64,000 nt of DNA from Bradyrhizobium sp. CB1650. Lineage in GTDB: Bacteria; Pseudomonadota; Alphaproteobacteria; Rhizobiales; Xanthobacteraceae. The notes under the pieces were generated by a model. That model was given only the letters and a program-made list of their open reading frames with translations. It did not search any database and was not told where the DNA came from. The number at the start of each line of letters is the position of its first letter. Position 1 is the first letter of the stretch. Below are positions 35,556 to 44,569 of the stretch, piece after piece. Where the stretch lies: the NCBI RefSeq assembly GCF_029761915.1, contig NZ_CP121695.1, positions 3,501,501 to 3,565,500 on the forward strand. The letters are read 5' to 3'. Made by a program: the position numbers and the translations under genes.

Positions 35556-36419
35556 ATGCCCGACCATCAATATGTCCTGACGCTCTCCTGTCCGGATCGC
35601 CCCGGCATCGTCTCGGCGGTGTCGACCTTCCTTGCCCACAACGGACAGAACATCCTCGACGCCCAGCAGTTCGACGACACCGAGACCAAGAAGTTCTTCA
35701 TGCGCGTGGTGTTCACCGCGGCCGATCTCGCCGTGGAGCTGTCAGCGCTGCAAACCGGTTTTGCCGCGATCGCCGAGCGTTTCGGCATGGAATGGCAGAT
35801 GCGCGACCGCGCGGCGCATCGCAAGGTGATGCTATTGGTGTCGAAGTCCGACCACTGCCTTGTCGACATCCTCTATCGCTGGCGCACCGGTGAACTGCCG
35901 ATGATCCCGACCGCGATCGTCTCCAACCATCCGCGCGAGGTCTATGCCGGGCTCGATTTCGGCGAGATCCCGTTCCACCACCTGCCGGTCACCAGGGAGA
36001 CCAAGCGCGAGCAGGAGGGGGAGATCCTCGATCTCGTTGCGAAGACCGGGACTGATCTCGTGGTGCTCGCCCGCTACATGCAGATCCTGTCGGATGATCT
36101 CTCGGCCAAGCTGTCGGGCCGCTGCATCAACATCCATCACTCCTTCCTGCCGGGCTTCAAGGGCGCAAAGCCCTATCATCAGGCCCATGAGCGCGGCGTG
36201 AAGCTGATCGGCGCGACCGCGCATTACGTCACGCGCGACCTCGACGAGGGCCCGATCATCGACCAGGACGTCGAGCGCATCAGCCATCGCGACACGCCCG
36301 AAGATCTCGTCCGCAAGGGCCGCGATATCGAACGCCGCGTGCTCGCGCGCGCGATCCGCTATCACCTGCAGGATCGCGTCATCCTCAACGGCCGCAAGAC
36401 CGTGGTGTTCGTGGATTAG
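35556..36419 (+). CDS. purU: Formyltetrahydrofolate deformylase
   Basis: Predicted 287 residues from ATG 35556. The N-terminal ACT-like part reads [20 protein letters not shown]; the formyltransferase part has [20 protein letters not shown], the catalytic [16 protein letters not shown] with His-Asn-Asp chemistry, and [18 protein letters not shown]. It hydrolyses 10-formyl-THF to formate and THF, balancing one-carbon pools. The THF link fits the window's other one-carbon genes (MetE-like, metK, ahcY), although they are far away. The HemD-like gene is encoded divergently with a 140-base gap. The frame is open upstream to 35493 but the shorter protein aligns with the usual family start. Confidence 0.93.
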   Translation: MPDHQYVLTLSCPDRPGIVSAVSTFLAHNGQNILDAQQFDDTETKKFFMRVVFTAADLAVELSALQTGFAAIAERFGMEWQMRDRAAHRKVMLLVSKSDHCLVDILYRWRTGELPMIPTAIVSNHPREVYAGLDFGEIPFHHLPVTRETKREQEGEILDLVAKTGTDLVVLARYMQILSDDLSAKLSGRCINIHHSFLPGFKGAKPYHQAHERGVKLIGATAHYVTRDLDEGPIIDQDVERISHRDTPEDLVRKGRDIERRVLARAIRYHLQDRVILNGRKTVVFVD

Positions 36420-36491
36420 CGAATGGTGAGTGGCGTATAGCGAATGGAGAAAAGTAGCTTCCTTATTCGCTACCCCTATTCGCCATTCGCC
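36420..36491. repeat. Inverted repeat of GCGAATGG units between purU and a lipoprotein gene
   Basis: GCGAATGG occurs at 36419 and near 36444, and its complement CCATTCGC at about 36482, with ATTCGCTA and ATTCGCC steps between. The sequence can form a stem and lies between convergent stops, where it may end transcription of purU and the lipoprotein gene. Confidence 0.55.
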
Positions 36492-36494
36492 TCC

Positions 36495-36779
36495 CTAGCG
36501 CACCGCCCCACCTGACGTCGAGCCCGTGGCGCCCTTCTGCGCCTGCTCTTCCTTGTCGCGCTCGGTCGCCGGCATCAGCCGCTTGCGCTCGCGCTCTTTC
36601 ATGTAGGCATCGTATTGCGGCGTGCCCGGCCGCGGCGGGGCGTCCGCCGGCAGGCCGCCGGCCCATTGCGGGATGTAGTCGCCCATGCCGGCCGACAGCT
36701 TCTCGTTGACCGTGCCGCAGCCGGACAGCCCGGCAGCGAGCGCGAAGAGGATCAGGAGGAAGCGGAAACGCGTCGGCAT
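36495..36779 (-). CDS. Small lipoprotein (94 aa)
   Basis: Starts MPTRFRFLLILFALAAGLSG with lipobox LSGC (Cys at residue 21), so it is exported and lipidated. The mature part contains GDYIPQWAGGLPADAPPRPG and GTPQYDAYMKERERKRLMPA, then a charged helix and a Gly/Ser-rich end. A PxYxxY-like motif in PQYDAYMKERERK is a hallmark I associate with small rhizobial outer-membrane lipoproteins of unknown function. It converges with purU. Upstream, a near-palindrome GGTAGGTAA-TTTACTACC at 36867-36884 lies 88 bases before the start and may be a control site. Confidence 0.75.
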   Translation of the reverse strand: MPTRFRFLLILFALAAGLSGCGTVNEKLSAGMGDYIPQWAGGLPADAPPRPGTPQYDAYMKERERKRLMPATERDKEEQAQKGATGSTSGGAVR

Positions 36780-37025
36780 TGTCTCGGCACGGAAATTGGA
36801 ATGGGCGGCCGGCTGCAGCCGGCGCCGGGAGGGTAGTCATCAACAAGGTAAAATAGGCTTATTCGAGGTAGGTAATTTACTACCAAACGTCGGTCGGCCG
36901 GCTGCTCGCGGATGTACAGATTCTGCAAAAGAAAGACGAAATCCTCCATCCACGCTGCGCATCCCATTTCTAAACTGCAGCGAGGCTCGCGACAAAGCGG
37001 CTTGATCGGCGGAGGGGATTTTTCG

Positions 37026-37061
37026 TTGACAGGTCCATTTTATTTGTACAATCGTACAAAT
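37026..37061 (+). promoter_or_regulatory. Promoter with operator ATTTGTAC-AATC-GTACAAAT
   Basis: TTGACA at 37026-37031 is a good -35 box. The inverted repeat with 8-base arms and 4-base spacer (37042-37061) overlaps the expected -10, where TACAAT at 37047 is a candidate. GntR/FadR- and MarR-type regulators often bind TTGT...ACAA sites of this size. The following transcript would begin about 220 bases before the binding-protein gene, and a hairpin (GGTTAC-CTCGAC-GTAACC, 37087-37104) sits in the leader. Confidence 0.5.
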
Positions 37062-37286
37062 GAAGACATCGAGGTGGAGATGCGCGGGTTACCTCGACGT
37101 AACCGCGAGATCGCTCGCCACGGATGCCAATCGGAACGATCGGCTTGCGCCGAATGGTCGCCAAACGTCCGATTGACAACGGGCGCGCGAAAGACGCCAT
37201 GTGGCTCGCGCCTGAGCTAAGCTGAGGCAAGGACCGGGCACTCGGTTCAGGCACAAAAGGTCAGGAATGAAGGGGAGGGACATCTG

Positions 37287-38462
37287 ATGTTCGAAAGCAA
37301 GTTTTCTCGGGCCGCCGCGGTCGCCGCCATCGCGGGCGTCGCAGCCGTTGCGCCCGCCAAGGCGGCGGACAGCGTCAAGGTCGGCCTGATTTTGCCGATG
37401 ACCGGCGGCCAGGCCTCGACCGGCAAGCAGATCGAGAACGCGATCAAGCTCTACATGCAGCAGAAGGGCGACACCGTCGCCGGCAAGAAGGTCGAGATCA
37501 TCGTCAAGGACGATGCTGCGATTCCCGACAAGACCAAGACGGCCGCGCAGGAACTGATCGTCAACGACAAGGTCAATTTCATCGCCGGCTTCGGCGTGAC
37601 GCCGGCGGCGCTCGCCGCCGCGCCGCTCGCAACGCAGGCCAAGGTCCCGGAAGTCGTGATGGCGGCCGGCACCTCCATCATCACCGAGCGCTCGCCCTAC
37701 ATCGTGCGCACCAGCTTCACCCTGGCGCAGTCCTCCACGATCATCGGCGACTGGGCCGTGAAGAACGGCATCAAGAAGGTGGCGACGCTGACCTCGGACT
37801 ACGCGCCGGGCAATGATGCGCTCAACTTCTTCAAGGAGCATTTCACCGCCGGCGGCGGCGAGGTGGTCGAAGAGGTCAAGGTGCCGCTGCAGAACCCGGA
37901 TTTCGCGCCGTTCCTGCAGCGCATGAAGGATGCCAAGCCGGATGCGATCTTCGTGTTCGTGCCGGCCGGCCAGGGCGGCAACTTCATGAAACAGTATGCC
38001 GAGCGCGGCCTCGACAAGGCGGGTATCAAGGTGATCGGACCGGGCGACGTCACCGACGACGACCTTCTCAACAACATGGGCGACGCCGTGCTCGGCACGG
38101 TCACCGCGCATCTCTATTCCGCGGCCCATCCCTCGCAGATGAACAAGGATTTCGTCGCTGCCTACAAGAAGGCCTTCGGCAACCGTCCCGGCTTCATGGC
38201 GGTGGGCGGCTATGACGGCATCCACCTGATCTACGAGGCGCTGAAGAAGACCAATGGCGACACCGACGGCACCAAGCTGGTCGAGGCCATGAAGGGTCAG
38301 AAGTGGGAGAGCCCGCGCGGCCCGATCTCGATCGATCCGGAGACGCGCGACATCGTGCAGAACATCTACATCCGCAAGGTCGAGAAGGTGGACGGCGAGC
38401 TCTACAACGTCGAGTTCGCGACTTTCGAGGGCGTCAAGGACCTCGGCAAGACCAAGAAGTGA
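37287..38462 (+). CDS. Periplasmic binding protein of the second branched-chain-type ABC transporter
   Basis: A 391-residue Peripla_BP_6 protein. A signal peptide covers about 28 residues (MFESKFSRAAAVAAIAGVAA, cleaved after AKA). The mature start DSVKVGLILPMTGGQASTGK carries the ligand Ser/Thr loop; DDAAIPDKTKTAAQELIVND and FGVTPAALAAAPLATQAKVP are conserved. The ligand may be an amino acid or an aromatic/organic acid. It is the first gene of the plus-strand operon SBP-livH-livM-livG-livF and is preceded by a promoter/operator candidate. Its stop is at once followed by a strong small hairpin. Confidence 0.92.
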   Translation: MFESKFSRAAAVAAIAGVAAVAPAKAADSVKVGLILPMTGGQASTGKQIENAIKLYMQQKGDTVAGKKVEIIVKDDAAIPDKTKTAAQELIVNDKVNFIAGFGVTPAALAAAPLATQAKVPEVVMAAGTSIITERSPYIVRTSFTLAQSSTIIGDWAVKNGIKKVATLTSDYAPGNDALNFFKEHFTAGGGEVVEEVKVPLQNPDFAPFLQRMKDAKPDAIFVFVPAGQGGNFMKQYAERGLDKAGIKVIGPGDVTDDDLLNNMGDAVLGTVTAHLYSAAHPSQMNKDFVAAYKKAFGNRPGFMAVGGYDGIHLIYEALKKTNGDTDGTKLVEAMKGQKWESPRGPISIDPETRDIVQNIYIRKVEKVDGELYNVEFATFEGVKDLGKTKK

Positions 38463-38478
38463 CGCGCGAAAGCGCGTC
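38461..38478 (+). promoter_or_regulatory. GNRA-loop hairpin at the stop of the binding-protein gene
   Basis: GACGCGC-GAAA-GCGCGTC forms a perfect 7-bp stem with a GAAA tetraloop, starting within the TGA stop codon. No T-run follows. It is placed to protect the 3' end of the binding-protein message from decay or to slow readthrough, giving more binding protein than permease. Confidence 0.55.
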
Positions 38479-38507
38479 GTCCCGAAGCTGCCAAGCGGGC
38501 TCCTCTG

Positions 38508-38603
38508 CGTCATGCCCGGGCTTGTCCCGGGCATCCACGCAAAGCCAAGAAAAGAAAGACCAGAAAAGAACGTGGATGGCCGGGACAAGAGCCTGGCCAT
38601 GAC
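38508..38603. repeat. Palindromic intergenic repeat, family 1, copy 2
   Basis: Arms CGTCATGCCCGGGC... (38508) and ...GGCCATGACG (38603) plus inner ATCCACG / CGTGGAT. It matches the element at 17224-17336. It fills the gap between the binding-protein gene and livH; loop sequence here is purine-rich and different from copy 1. Confidence 0.8.
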
Positions 38604-38624
38604 GACCAGCTCCAAGCAGGATCG

Positions 38625-39494
38625 ATGACCGCAATCCTCACCAACCTGTTCGATGGCGTTGCCTACGGCATGCTGCTGTTCGTGCTCGCCTGCGGGCTCG
38701 CGGTCACGCTCGGCCTGATGAACTTCGTCAACCTCGCCCACGGCGCCTTCGCCATGGCCGGCGGCTATGTCTGCATGGTGCTGGTGAACCAGCAGGGTTG
38801 GCCGTTCTTCGCGGCCCTGCCGCTCGCCTTCGTCTCGGCCGCGGCGATCGGCATCGCGCTGGAGCGTACGCTCTACCGCCACCTCTATACGCGCAGCCAT
38901 CTCGACCAGGTGTTGTTCACGATCGGCCTGACCTTCATGTCGGTTGCCGCCGTCGACTACATCCAGGGATCGTCGCGGGTCTTCATCAACCTGCCGGCCG
39001 CGCTCCAGGGCCAGCTCGATGTGTTCGGCGTCGGCATCGGTCGCTACCGGCTGATGATCGTCGTGATCTGCGGTGTCCTCACCATCGCGCTCCAGATGGT
39101 GCTGGCCAAGACCCGCTTCGGCAGCCGTTTGCGCGCCGCAGTCGACGATCCCCGCGCCGCGAGCGGCCTCGGCATCAACGTGCCTCAGGTGTTCGCCTTC
39201 ACTTTTGCATTCGGCTGCGGGCTCGCCGGGCTCGGCGGCGCGCTCAGCGCCGAGATCCTGGGCCTCGACCCGTACTTCCCGCTGAAGTTCATGATCTATT
39301 TCCTGATCGTGGTCACCGTCGGCGGCTCCTCCTCGATCACCGGCCCGTTCCTGGCCTCGCTCCTGCTCGGCATAGGTGACGTCGCCGGCAAATACTACGT
39401 GCCGAAGATGGGCCCCTTCGTGATCTACACCATGATGATCGTGATCCTGATCTGGCGCCCGAACGGTCTGTTCGGCCGCGCGGCCGCACGTTGA
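38625..39494 (+). CDS. livH: LivH-type permease, second transporter
   Basis: A 289-residue permease. LFDGVAYGMLLFVLACGLAV at the start, LMNFVNLAHGAFAMAGGY (the LivH NxAHG motif), TRFGSRLRAAVDDPRAASGL (coupling loop) and IWRPNGLFGRAAAR at the end are diagnostic. About eight membrane segments. It works with LivM encoded 10 bases downstream. The spacing from the binding-protein gene is filled by a hairpin and a palindromic repeat, so its level may be lower than that of the binding protein. Confidence 0.93.
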   Translation: MTAILTNLFDGVAYGMLLFVLACGLAVTLGLMNFVNLAHGAFAMAGGYVCMVLVNQQGWPFFAALPLAFVSAAAIGIALERTLYRHLYTRSHLDQVLFTIGLTFMSVAAVDYIQGSSRVFINLPAALQGQLDVFGVGIGRYRLMIVVICGVLTIALQMVLAKTRFGSRLRAAVDDPRAASGLGINVPQVFAFTFAFGCGLAGLGGALSAEILGLDPYFPLKFMIYFLIVVTVGGSSSITGPFLASLLLGIGDVAGKYYVPKMGPFVIYTMMIVILIWRPNGLFGRAAAR

Positions 39495-39504
39495 GTTCAA
39501 GCCG

Positions 39505-40533
39505 ATGAACGCTTCTTCCGACGTCGGTCACCACGCCCAGCGCCAGGCGCGCTGGCACTATGGCGAAGTCGCCTTCTGGCTGATCGTGCTGGCCTGCGGC
39601 TTCCTGTTTCCCACGCGCTATCTGATCATGACCGACATCCTGCGGCTGGCGCTGTTTGCAATGTCGCTCGACCTAATCCTCGGCTACGCCGGCATCGTCT
39701 CGCTCGGCCACGCCGCGTTCTTCGGTGTCGGCGCCTATGGCGCGGGGCTTCTTGCCTTGCACGGCATCATCAACGAGCCGGTGCTGGCACTACTCGCGGC
39801 CGGACTTGCCGCGATGGTGCTTGGCTTCGCTACGAGCTTCCTGGTGATCCGCGGCGTCGATCTGACCCGGCTGATGGTGACGCTCGGCATCGCGCTGCTG
39901 TTAGAGGCGCTTGCCGAGCGCTTCTCCAACATCACCGGCGGCACCGACGGCCTGCAAGGCATCGAGATGCAGCCGATCTTCGGCGAGATTTCCTTCGACA
40001 TGTTCGGCAAGACCGGCTTCTTCTACTCGCTCGCCGTGCTGTTCCTGCTGTTTCTGCTCGCCCGCCGTATCGTGCATTCGCCCTTCGGCCTGTCGCTGCG
40101 CGCGATCAAGAACAATCCGCTGCGGGCCGCCGCCATCGGCATTCCCATCAACCGCCGCCTGATTGCGATCTACACGCTGGCGGCCTTTTATGCCGGCATT
40201 GCGGGGGCGCTGTTCACCCAGACCACGGCGATCGCCTCGCTCGACGTGTTCGCCTTCGAACGCTCCGCCGACCTGATGCTGGTGCTGGTCATCGGCGGCA
40301 CCGGTTATCTCTATGGCGGGCTGGTCGGCGCGGTGGTGTTCCGCATGCTCCAGGAACTGTTCTCCACCATCACCCCGCAATACTGGCAGTTCTGGATCGG
40401 CCTCGTGCTGGTCGTGATCGTCCTGGTCGGCCGTCAGCGCCTGCATCGCTGGGTGTTGTTCGTGCCGAACCTGATCATCAAGCAGGTGGCCGGGCGCAAG
40501 GCCGTCGTCGCCGTGCCGGAGAGCGACTCATGA
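39505..40533 (+). CDS. livM: LivM-type permease, second transporter
   Basis: A 342-residue permease with an N-terminal soluble stretch. SLDLILGYAGIVSLGHAAFF is the LivM motif; SPFGLSLRAIKNNPLRAAAI is the EAA-like loop; IGGTGYLYGGLVGAVVFRML follows. About ten membrane segments. The last bases overlap the livG start by four (ATGA), showing tight translational coupling. Confidence 0.93.
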   Translation: MNASSDVGHHAQRQARWHYGEVAFWLIVLACGFLFPTRYLIMTDILRLALFAMSLDLILGYAGIVSLGHAAFFGVGAYGAGLLALHGIINEPVLALLAAGLAAMVLGFATSFLVIRGVDLTRLMVTLGIALLLEALAERFSNITGGTDGLQGIEMQPIFGEISFDMFGKTGFFYSLAVLFLLFLLARRIVHSPFGLSLRAIKNNPLRAAAIGIPINRRLIAIYTLAAFYAGIAGALFTQTTAIASLDVFAFERSADLMLVLVIGGTGYLYGGLVGAVVFRMLQELFSTITPQYWQFWIGLVLVVIVLVGRQRLHRWVLFVPNLIIKQVAGRKAVVAVPESDS

Positions 40534-41285
40534 CCATCGCGCTCGAAACCAGGAATCTCGAAAAGACCTTCGGTGGCTTGCGCGTCACCCGCGACCTGTC
40601 GCTCAGGATCGAGCAGGGTGCCCGTCATGCGCTGATCGGCCCGAACGGCGCCGGCAAGACCACGGTCATCAACCAGCTCACCGGCGTGCTCAAGCCGAAT
40701 TCCGGCCGCATCCTGCTCGAAGGCCAGGACATCACCGATCTGCCCGTGCACAAGCGCGTGCTGCGCGGTCTGTCGCGCACCTTCCAGATCAACCAGCTCT
40801 ATCCCGACCTGACCCCGCTCGAGACCATCGGGCTCGCCGTTTCCGAGCGCCTCGGCCATGGCGGCGACTGGTGGCGGCGAATGGGGATGCGCGACGATGT
40901 CAATGACGAGATCGCCGATCTCTTGACGCGCTTCCATCTGCTCGACGTCATGAACGAGCAGACCGTGACGCTGCCTTACGGCAAGCAGCGCCTGCTCGAG
41001 ATCGCGGTCGCGATCGCCGCCAAGCCGCGCGTGCTGCTGCTCGATGAGCCCGCCGCCGGCGTGCCGGAGAGCGAGCGCCACGACATCCTGGCCGTCGTCG
41101 GCGCGTTGCCGCGCGAGGTCACCGTGCTCCTGATCGAGCATGACATGGACCTCGTCTTCTCCTTTGCCGATCGGATCTCGGTGCTGGTCTCGGGTGCACT
41201 TCTCACCGAAGGCCCGCCCGACCAGGTCGCGCGCGACCCCCAGGTCAAGGCCGTCTATCTCGGCGAGGAGGCGGTCAATGTCTGA
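40530..41285 (+). CDS. livG: LivG-type ATPase, second transporter
   Basis: A 251-residue ATPase: Walker A GPNGAGKTT, Q-loop region FQINQLYPDLTPLE, signature LPYGKQRLLEIAVA (degenerate, as usual for LivG), Walker B VLLLDEPAAGVPE, switch His in LIEHDMDLVFSFADR. The start overlaps livM by four bases and the end overlaps livF by eight, so the genes are in one operon. Imports with LivF as a heterodimer. Confidence 0.94.
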   Translation: MTIALETRNLEKTFGGLRVTRDLSLRIEQGARHALIGPNGAGKTTVINQLTGVLKPNSGRILLEGQDITDLPVHKRVLRGLSRTFQINQLYPDLTPLETIGLAVSERLGHGGDWWRRMGMRDDVNDEIADLLTRFHLLDVMNEQTVTLPYGKQRLLEIAVAIAAKPRVLLLDEPAAGVPESERHDILAVVGALPREVTVLLIEHDMDLVFSFADRISVLVSGALLTEGPPDQVARDPQVKAVYLGEEAVNV

Positions 41286-41994
41286 CCTGCTTGCCATCGA
41301 CTCACTTCGCGCCGGTTATGGCGAGGCGGTGGTGCTGCCCAACATGTCCTTGCGTCTCGCGGAAGGGCAGGTGCTGGCGCTGCTCGGGCGCAACGGCACC
41401 GGCAAGACCACGTTGATCAACTCCATCGTCGGCGTCACCCGCCGCTTCTCGGGGGCCGTCGCGCTCGCCGGCACCGACGTCACGGCCCTGCGGCCCGATC
41501 AGCGGGCACGCGCCGGCATCGGCTGGGTGCCGCAGGAGCGCAACATCTTCCGCTCGCTCACGGTGGAGGAGAACATGACCGCGGTGGCGCAGCCCGGCCC
41601 CTGGACCGTCGAGAAGGTCTACGACATGTTCCCGCGGCTGAAGGAGCGGCGGAGCAATTTTGGCAACCAGCTCTCCGGCGGCGAGCAGCAGATGCTGGCG
41701 ATCGGCCGCGCGCTCACCCTCAATCCGAAGGTCCTGCTGCTGGACGAGCCGACCGAGGGCCTTGCCCCGATCATCGTCGAGGAGCTGCTTAAGGCGATCG
41801 GGACCATCACCCGGGCGGGGGGCATCTGCTCGATCATCGTCGAGCAGAATGCCCAAAAGATTCTGGGGCTTGCCGACCGCGTTGTGATATTGGAGCGCGG
41901 AACGATCGTCCACGACGCCCCGAGCGCCGCGCTGAAGGCCGACCCCTCGGTCCTCGAGCGCCATCTCGGCGTCGCCGGAGCGGCCGCCCACTAG
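41278..41994 (+). CDS. livF: LivF-type ATPase, second transporter
   Basis: A 238-residue ATPase from ATG 41278, which overlaps livG. Walker A GRNGTGKTT (Arg for the usual Pro/Ala), WVPQERNIFRSLTVEENM, signature QLSGGEQQMLAIGRAL, Walker B VLLLDEPTEGLAPI and switch region IIVEQNAQKILGLADR, all LivF-type. It is the last transport gene; 17 bases later the MetE-C-like gene begins, so they may be co-transcribed. Confidence 0.94.
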   Translation: MSDLLAIDSLRAGYGEAVVLPNMSLRLAEGQVLALLGRNGTGKTTLINSIVGVTRRFSGAVALAGTDVTALRPDQRARAGIGWVPQERNIFRSLTVEENMTAVAQPGPWTVEKVYDMFPRLKERRSNFGNQLSGGEQQMLAIGRALTLNPKVLLLDEPTEGLAPIIVEELLKAIGTITRAGGICSIIVEQNAQKILGLADRVVILERGTIVHDAPSAALKADPSVLERHLGVAGAAAH

Positions 41995-42011
41995 AATCCC
42001 GGGAGTAGAAA

Positions 42012-43130
42012 ATGCAGCGAACCAAAGCCCCCTTCCGCGCCGACGAGGTCGGCAGCCTCCTGCGTCCGCAGAAGATCAAGGACGCCCGCGCGAAACTCGA
42101 GAAGGGCGAGATCTCGGCCGATGATCTGCGCAAGGTCGAGGACATGGAGATCGAGAAGGTCGTGCACAAGCAGGCCTCGGTCGGCCTGAAGCTTGCGACC
42201 GACGGTGAATTCCGCCGCTCCTGGTGGCATTTCGACTTCCTGGCCAAGCTCACCGGCTGCGAAATGTTCCACCCGGAGACGGGCATCCAGTTCGCGGGCG
42301 TCGAAACGCGGCATGACGCGGTGCGGGTGATCGGCAAGCTCGACTTCCCCGACAATCATCCGATGCTGGATCACTTCCGCTTCCTGAAGAAGTACGCGGA
42401 CCAGGCCCACGTCACCGCCAAGATGACGATCCCCTCGCCAGCGGTGCTGCACTTCCGCGGCGGCCGCAAGTCGATCTCCAAGGACGTCTATCCCGATCTC
42501 GACGCCTTCTACGAGGATCTCGGCAAGACCTACCGCAAGGCCGTCAAGGCGTTCTACGATGCCGGCTGCCGCTATCTCCAGTTCGACGACACGGTCTGGG
42601 CCTATCTCTGCTCGCAGGACGAGTTGAAGAAGGCGCGCGAGCGCGGCGACAATCCGGACGGCCTGCAGCAGATCTATGCGCGCATCATCAACTACGCGCT
42701 CGCCGAGAAGCCCGCCGACATGGTGATCTCGACCCACGTCTGCCGCGGTAATTTCCGTTCGACCTGGATTTCTTCGGGCGGCTACGAGCCGGTGGCCGAG
42801 ACCCTGCTCGCCGGCACCAATTACGACGGCTACTTCCTTGAGTATGATTCCGACCGCGCCGGCGGCTTCGAGCCGCTGCGCTTCCTGCCCAAGGGCAACA
42901 AGGTCGTCGTGGTCGGCGTCATCACCTCGAAGTTCGGTGAACTCGAGAAGAAGGACGACATCAAGCGTCGCCTCGAGGAAGCGGCGAAGTTCGCGCCCCT
43001 GGAGCAGCTCGCACTGTCCCCGCAATGCGGCTTCGCCTCGACGGAAGAAGGCAACATTCTCTCCGAAGAGGAGCAGTGGGCCAAGCTCGGCCTCGCCGTC
43101 GAGATCGCCAAGGAAGTGTGGGGCAACTGA
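42012..43130 (+). CDS. MetE C-terminal-domain-like methyltransferase
   Basis: A 372-residue single-domain protein of the cobalamin-independent methionine synthase C-terminal family. The start FRADEVGSLLRPQKIKDARA and the ligands of the catalytic zinc are visible: STHVCRGNFRS supplies His and Cys, and ALSPQCGFAST supplies the second Cys. KMTIPSPAVLHFRGGR and LEYDSDRAGGFEPLRFLPKG fit the barrel. Unlike full MetE (about 760 residues) it lacks the N-terminal half and is more like the YxjG/YxjH or core-MetE methyltransferases that use methyl-THF, homocysteine or other donors. It directly follows the transporter operon, so the imported compound may be the methyl donor or acceptor. Not proven. Confidence 0.82.
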   Translation: MQRTKAPFRADEVGSLLRPQKIKDARAKLEKGEISADDLRKVEDMEIEKVVHKQASVGLKLATDGEFRRSWWHFDFLAKLTGCEMFHPETGIQFAGVETRHDAVRVIGKLDFPDNHPMLDHFRFLKKYADQAHVTAKMTIPSPAVLHFRGGRKSISKDVYPDLDAFYEDLGKTYRKAVKAFYDAGCRYLQFDDTVWAYLCSQDELKKARERGDNPDGLQQIYARIINYALAEKPADMVISTHVCRGNFRSTWISSGGYEPVAETLLAGTNYDGYFLEYDSDRAGGFEPLRFLPKGNKVVVVGVITSKFGELEKKDDIKRRLEEAAKFAPLEQLALSPQCGFASTEEGNILSEEEQWAKLGLAVEIAKEVWGN

Positions 43131-43891
43131 CGCCCGCGCGGTACTGTTGCGAGTGGCGGAAAGCCCACGCCACTCGTTCAGTGTCCTCCCGGCCTAGTGC
43201 GCCATCGCGCACGGCGCGACCAGGACCCAGCGAGAAGTTGTGGTGCGGAGCTTGTGACAACCAGTCTTCGCCATCGCTTCGCTGTCATTGTCGATAGCGC
43301 CGTGCTGCCCGCAGGGAAGCACGGGCGCCGATTCTAGGGCGATTTGGGGGTTGAGCACTGCCCAAAGTCGACGTCCTCAGTGCAGACTAGCCGGCTTTCG
43401 GCCGCCGCCTTGACGTCCGTCGTTTGCATTTCGATCGCTAAGGTTACGTCGATTTCGACTAGGTTGACGGGCAGGACGCGAAATTGCGCCGCGGTGTCAC
43501 CCTTGAGCGAGTGCCGCACGATCCCGCGAGCTTGGGGAGGCTCACCGGCAATGTCGGCAGCAGAGACCACTTGCGGGATTATTATCGCTCGAACTTCGCC
43601 ATGTCGGCGCTGAACCACGACGGTCAACCCTATTTGAGCGAGCTCGTAGGCAAATAGCGGGACTAGACGAACTTCATAGAGAAGTCCTTGTGCCTGTGCA
43701 GAGGGCTTAACGCAACCTGGGCGCGCTCGAACGTAGCCCCAAACGATACCGGCGGATCGACACGATTGAGCCTTTGACCCGCGCCGCCTCAGCTCCCCGT
43801 GTCCGATAGGTCTACTTCTTCTCGGGAAATTCGCGTGTGAAGGTCGCTGAGCCAAGATTCGAATTACCGGGCGGTGACAGTGGCCTGATAG
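43131..43891 (-). other. 760-base gap with a possible decayed minus-strand frame
   Basis: Nothing convincing is found on the plus strand. On the minus strand 43334-43700 the frame reads LLYEVRLVPLFAYELAQIGL, TVVVQRRHGEVRAIIIPQVV, SAADIAGEPPQARGIVRHSL and onward, which has balanced composition and could be the C-terminal part of a lost protein. The same long frame upstream is merely antisense to the IS3 transposase fragment, so the start is missing. I recognise no family. Confidence 0.35.
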
Positions 43892-44545
43892 GAATGGCTG
43901 CCGCCCGGGCGGGCTCGCCGCAAAGCCGTGGGGACCTGTGCCCCGATCCTGGTCGAGGCGAGGCCCAACGCGCGCTGGTCGCTGGATTTCGTCCACGAGC
44001 AGTTCGCCAATGGTCGACGCTTCCGCATCCTCAACGTCGTCGACGACGTCACTAAGGAGTGTCTGGGCGCAATTCCGGACACGTCGATCTCGGGGCGGCG
44101 CGCGGCTCGCGAACTGACGGTGATCGTCGAGCGGCGCGGCAAGCCAGGAATGATCGTGTCCGACCATGGCACCGAGTTCACCTGCAACGCCATGCTCGCC
44201 TGGTGCAAGGACGCAGCCATCGACTTGCACTTCATCGCACCGGGAAAGCCGATGCAGAACGGCTTTGTCGAGAGTTTCAATGGCCGGATGCGCGACGGAC
44301 TGCTCAACGAGACCCTGTTCTTCGATCTCGACGACGCCCGCGCCAAGATCGCCAACTGGGTTGCCGGCTACGATCTCCAGCGGCCTCACTCGTTATTCAA
44401 ATATCTCATCTCCGCGGCCTATGCCACCCACCTCACCGCAACGGACGATCGGCTACGCAACCCCGACCAGCTTCGCCGATCGTCCGTTGCTCCACCCGCG
44501 CCAGTTGGCGTACAAAACTCCGAGACTCTAACTGCCGCTAGATGA
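43892..44545 (+). pseudogene. IS3-family transposase (OrfB) C-terminal fragment
   Basis: From the first sense codons near 43892 the frame reads [20 protein letters not shown] and continues through the rve/DDE integrase: [11 protein letters not shown] (D), [15 protein letters not shown] (D) and [17 protein letters not shown] (E), ending at 44545. The N-terminal helix-turn-helix of OrfB and all of OrfA are gone, so it is a truncated remnant. GTG at 43928 is only an internal start. The IS right end appears just after, around GAAAGCTCAGGGGCAACG at 44543-44560. Some residues differ from usual copies (for example [14 protein letters not shown]), in keeping with drift. Confidence 0.85.
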
Positions 44546-44569
44546 AAGCTCAGGGGCAACGTAGCTGAA

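Noticed and set aside
37089..39500. 803-codon open frame on the minus strand
   Set aside because: Antisense to the binding-protein and livH genes; poly-Asp/His/Arg shadow composition, crosses a palindromic repeat.
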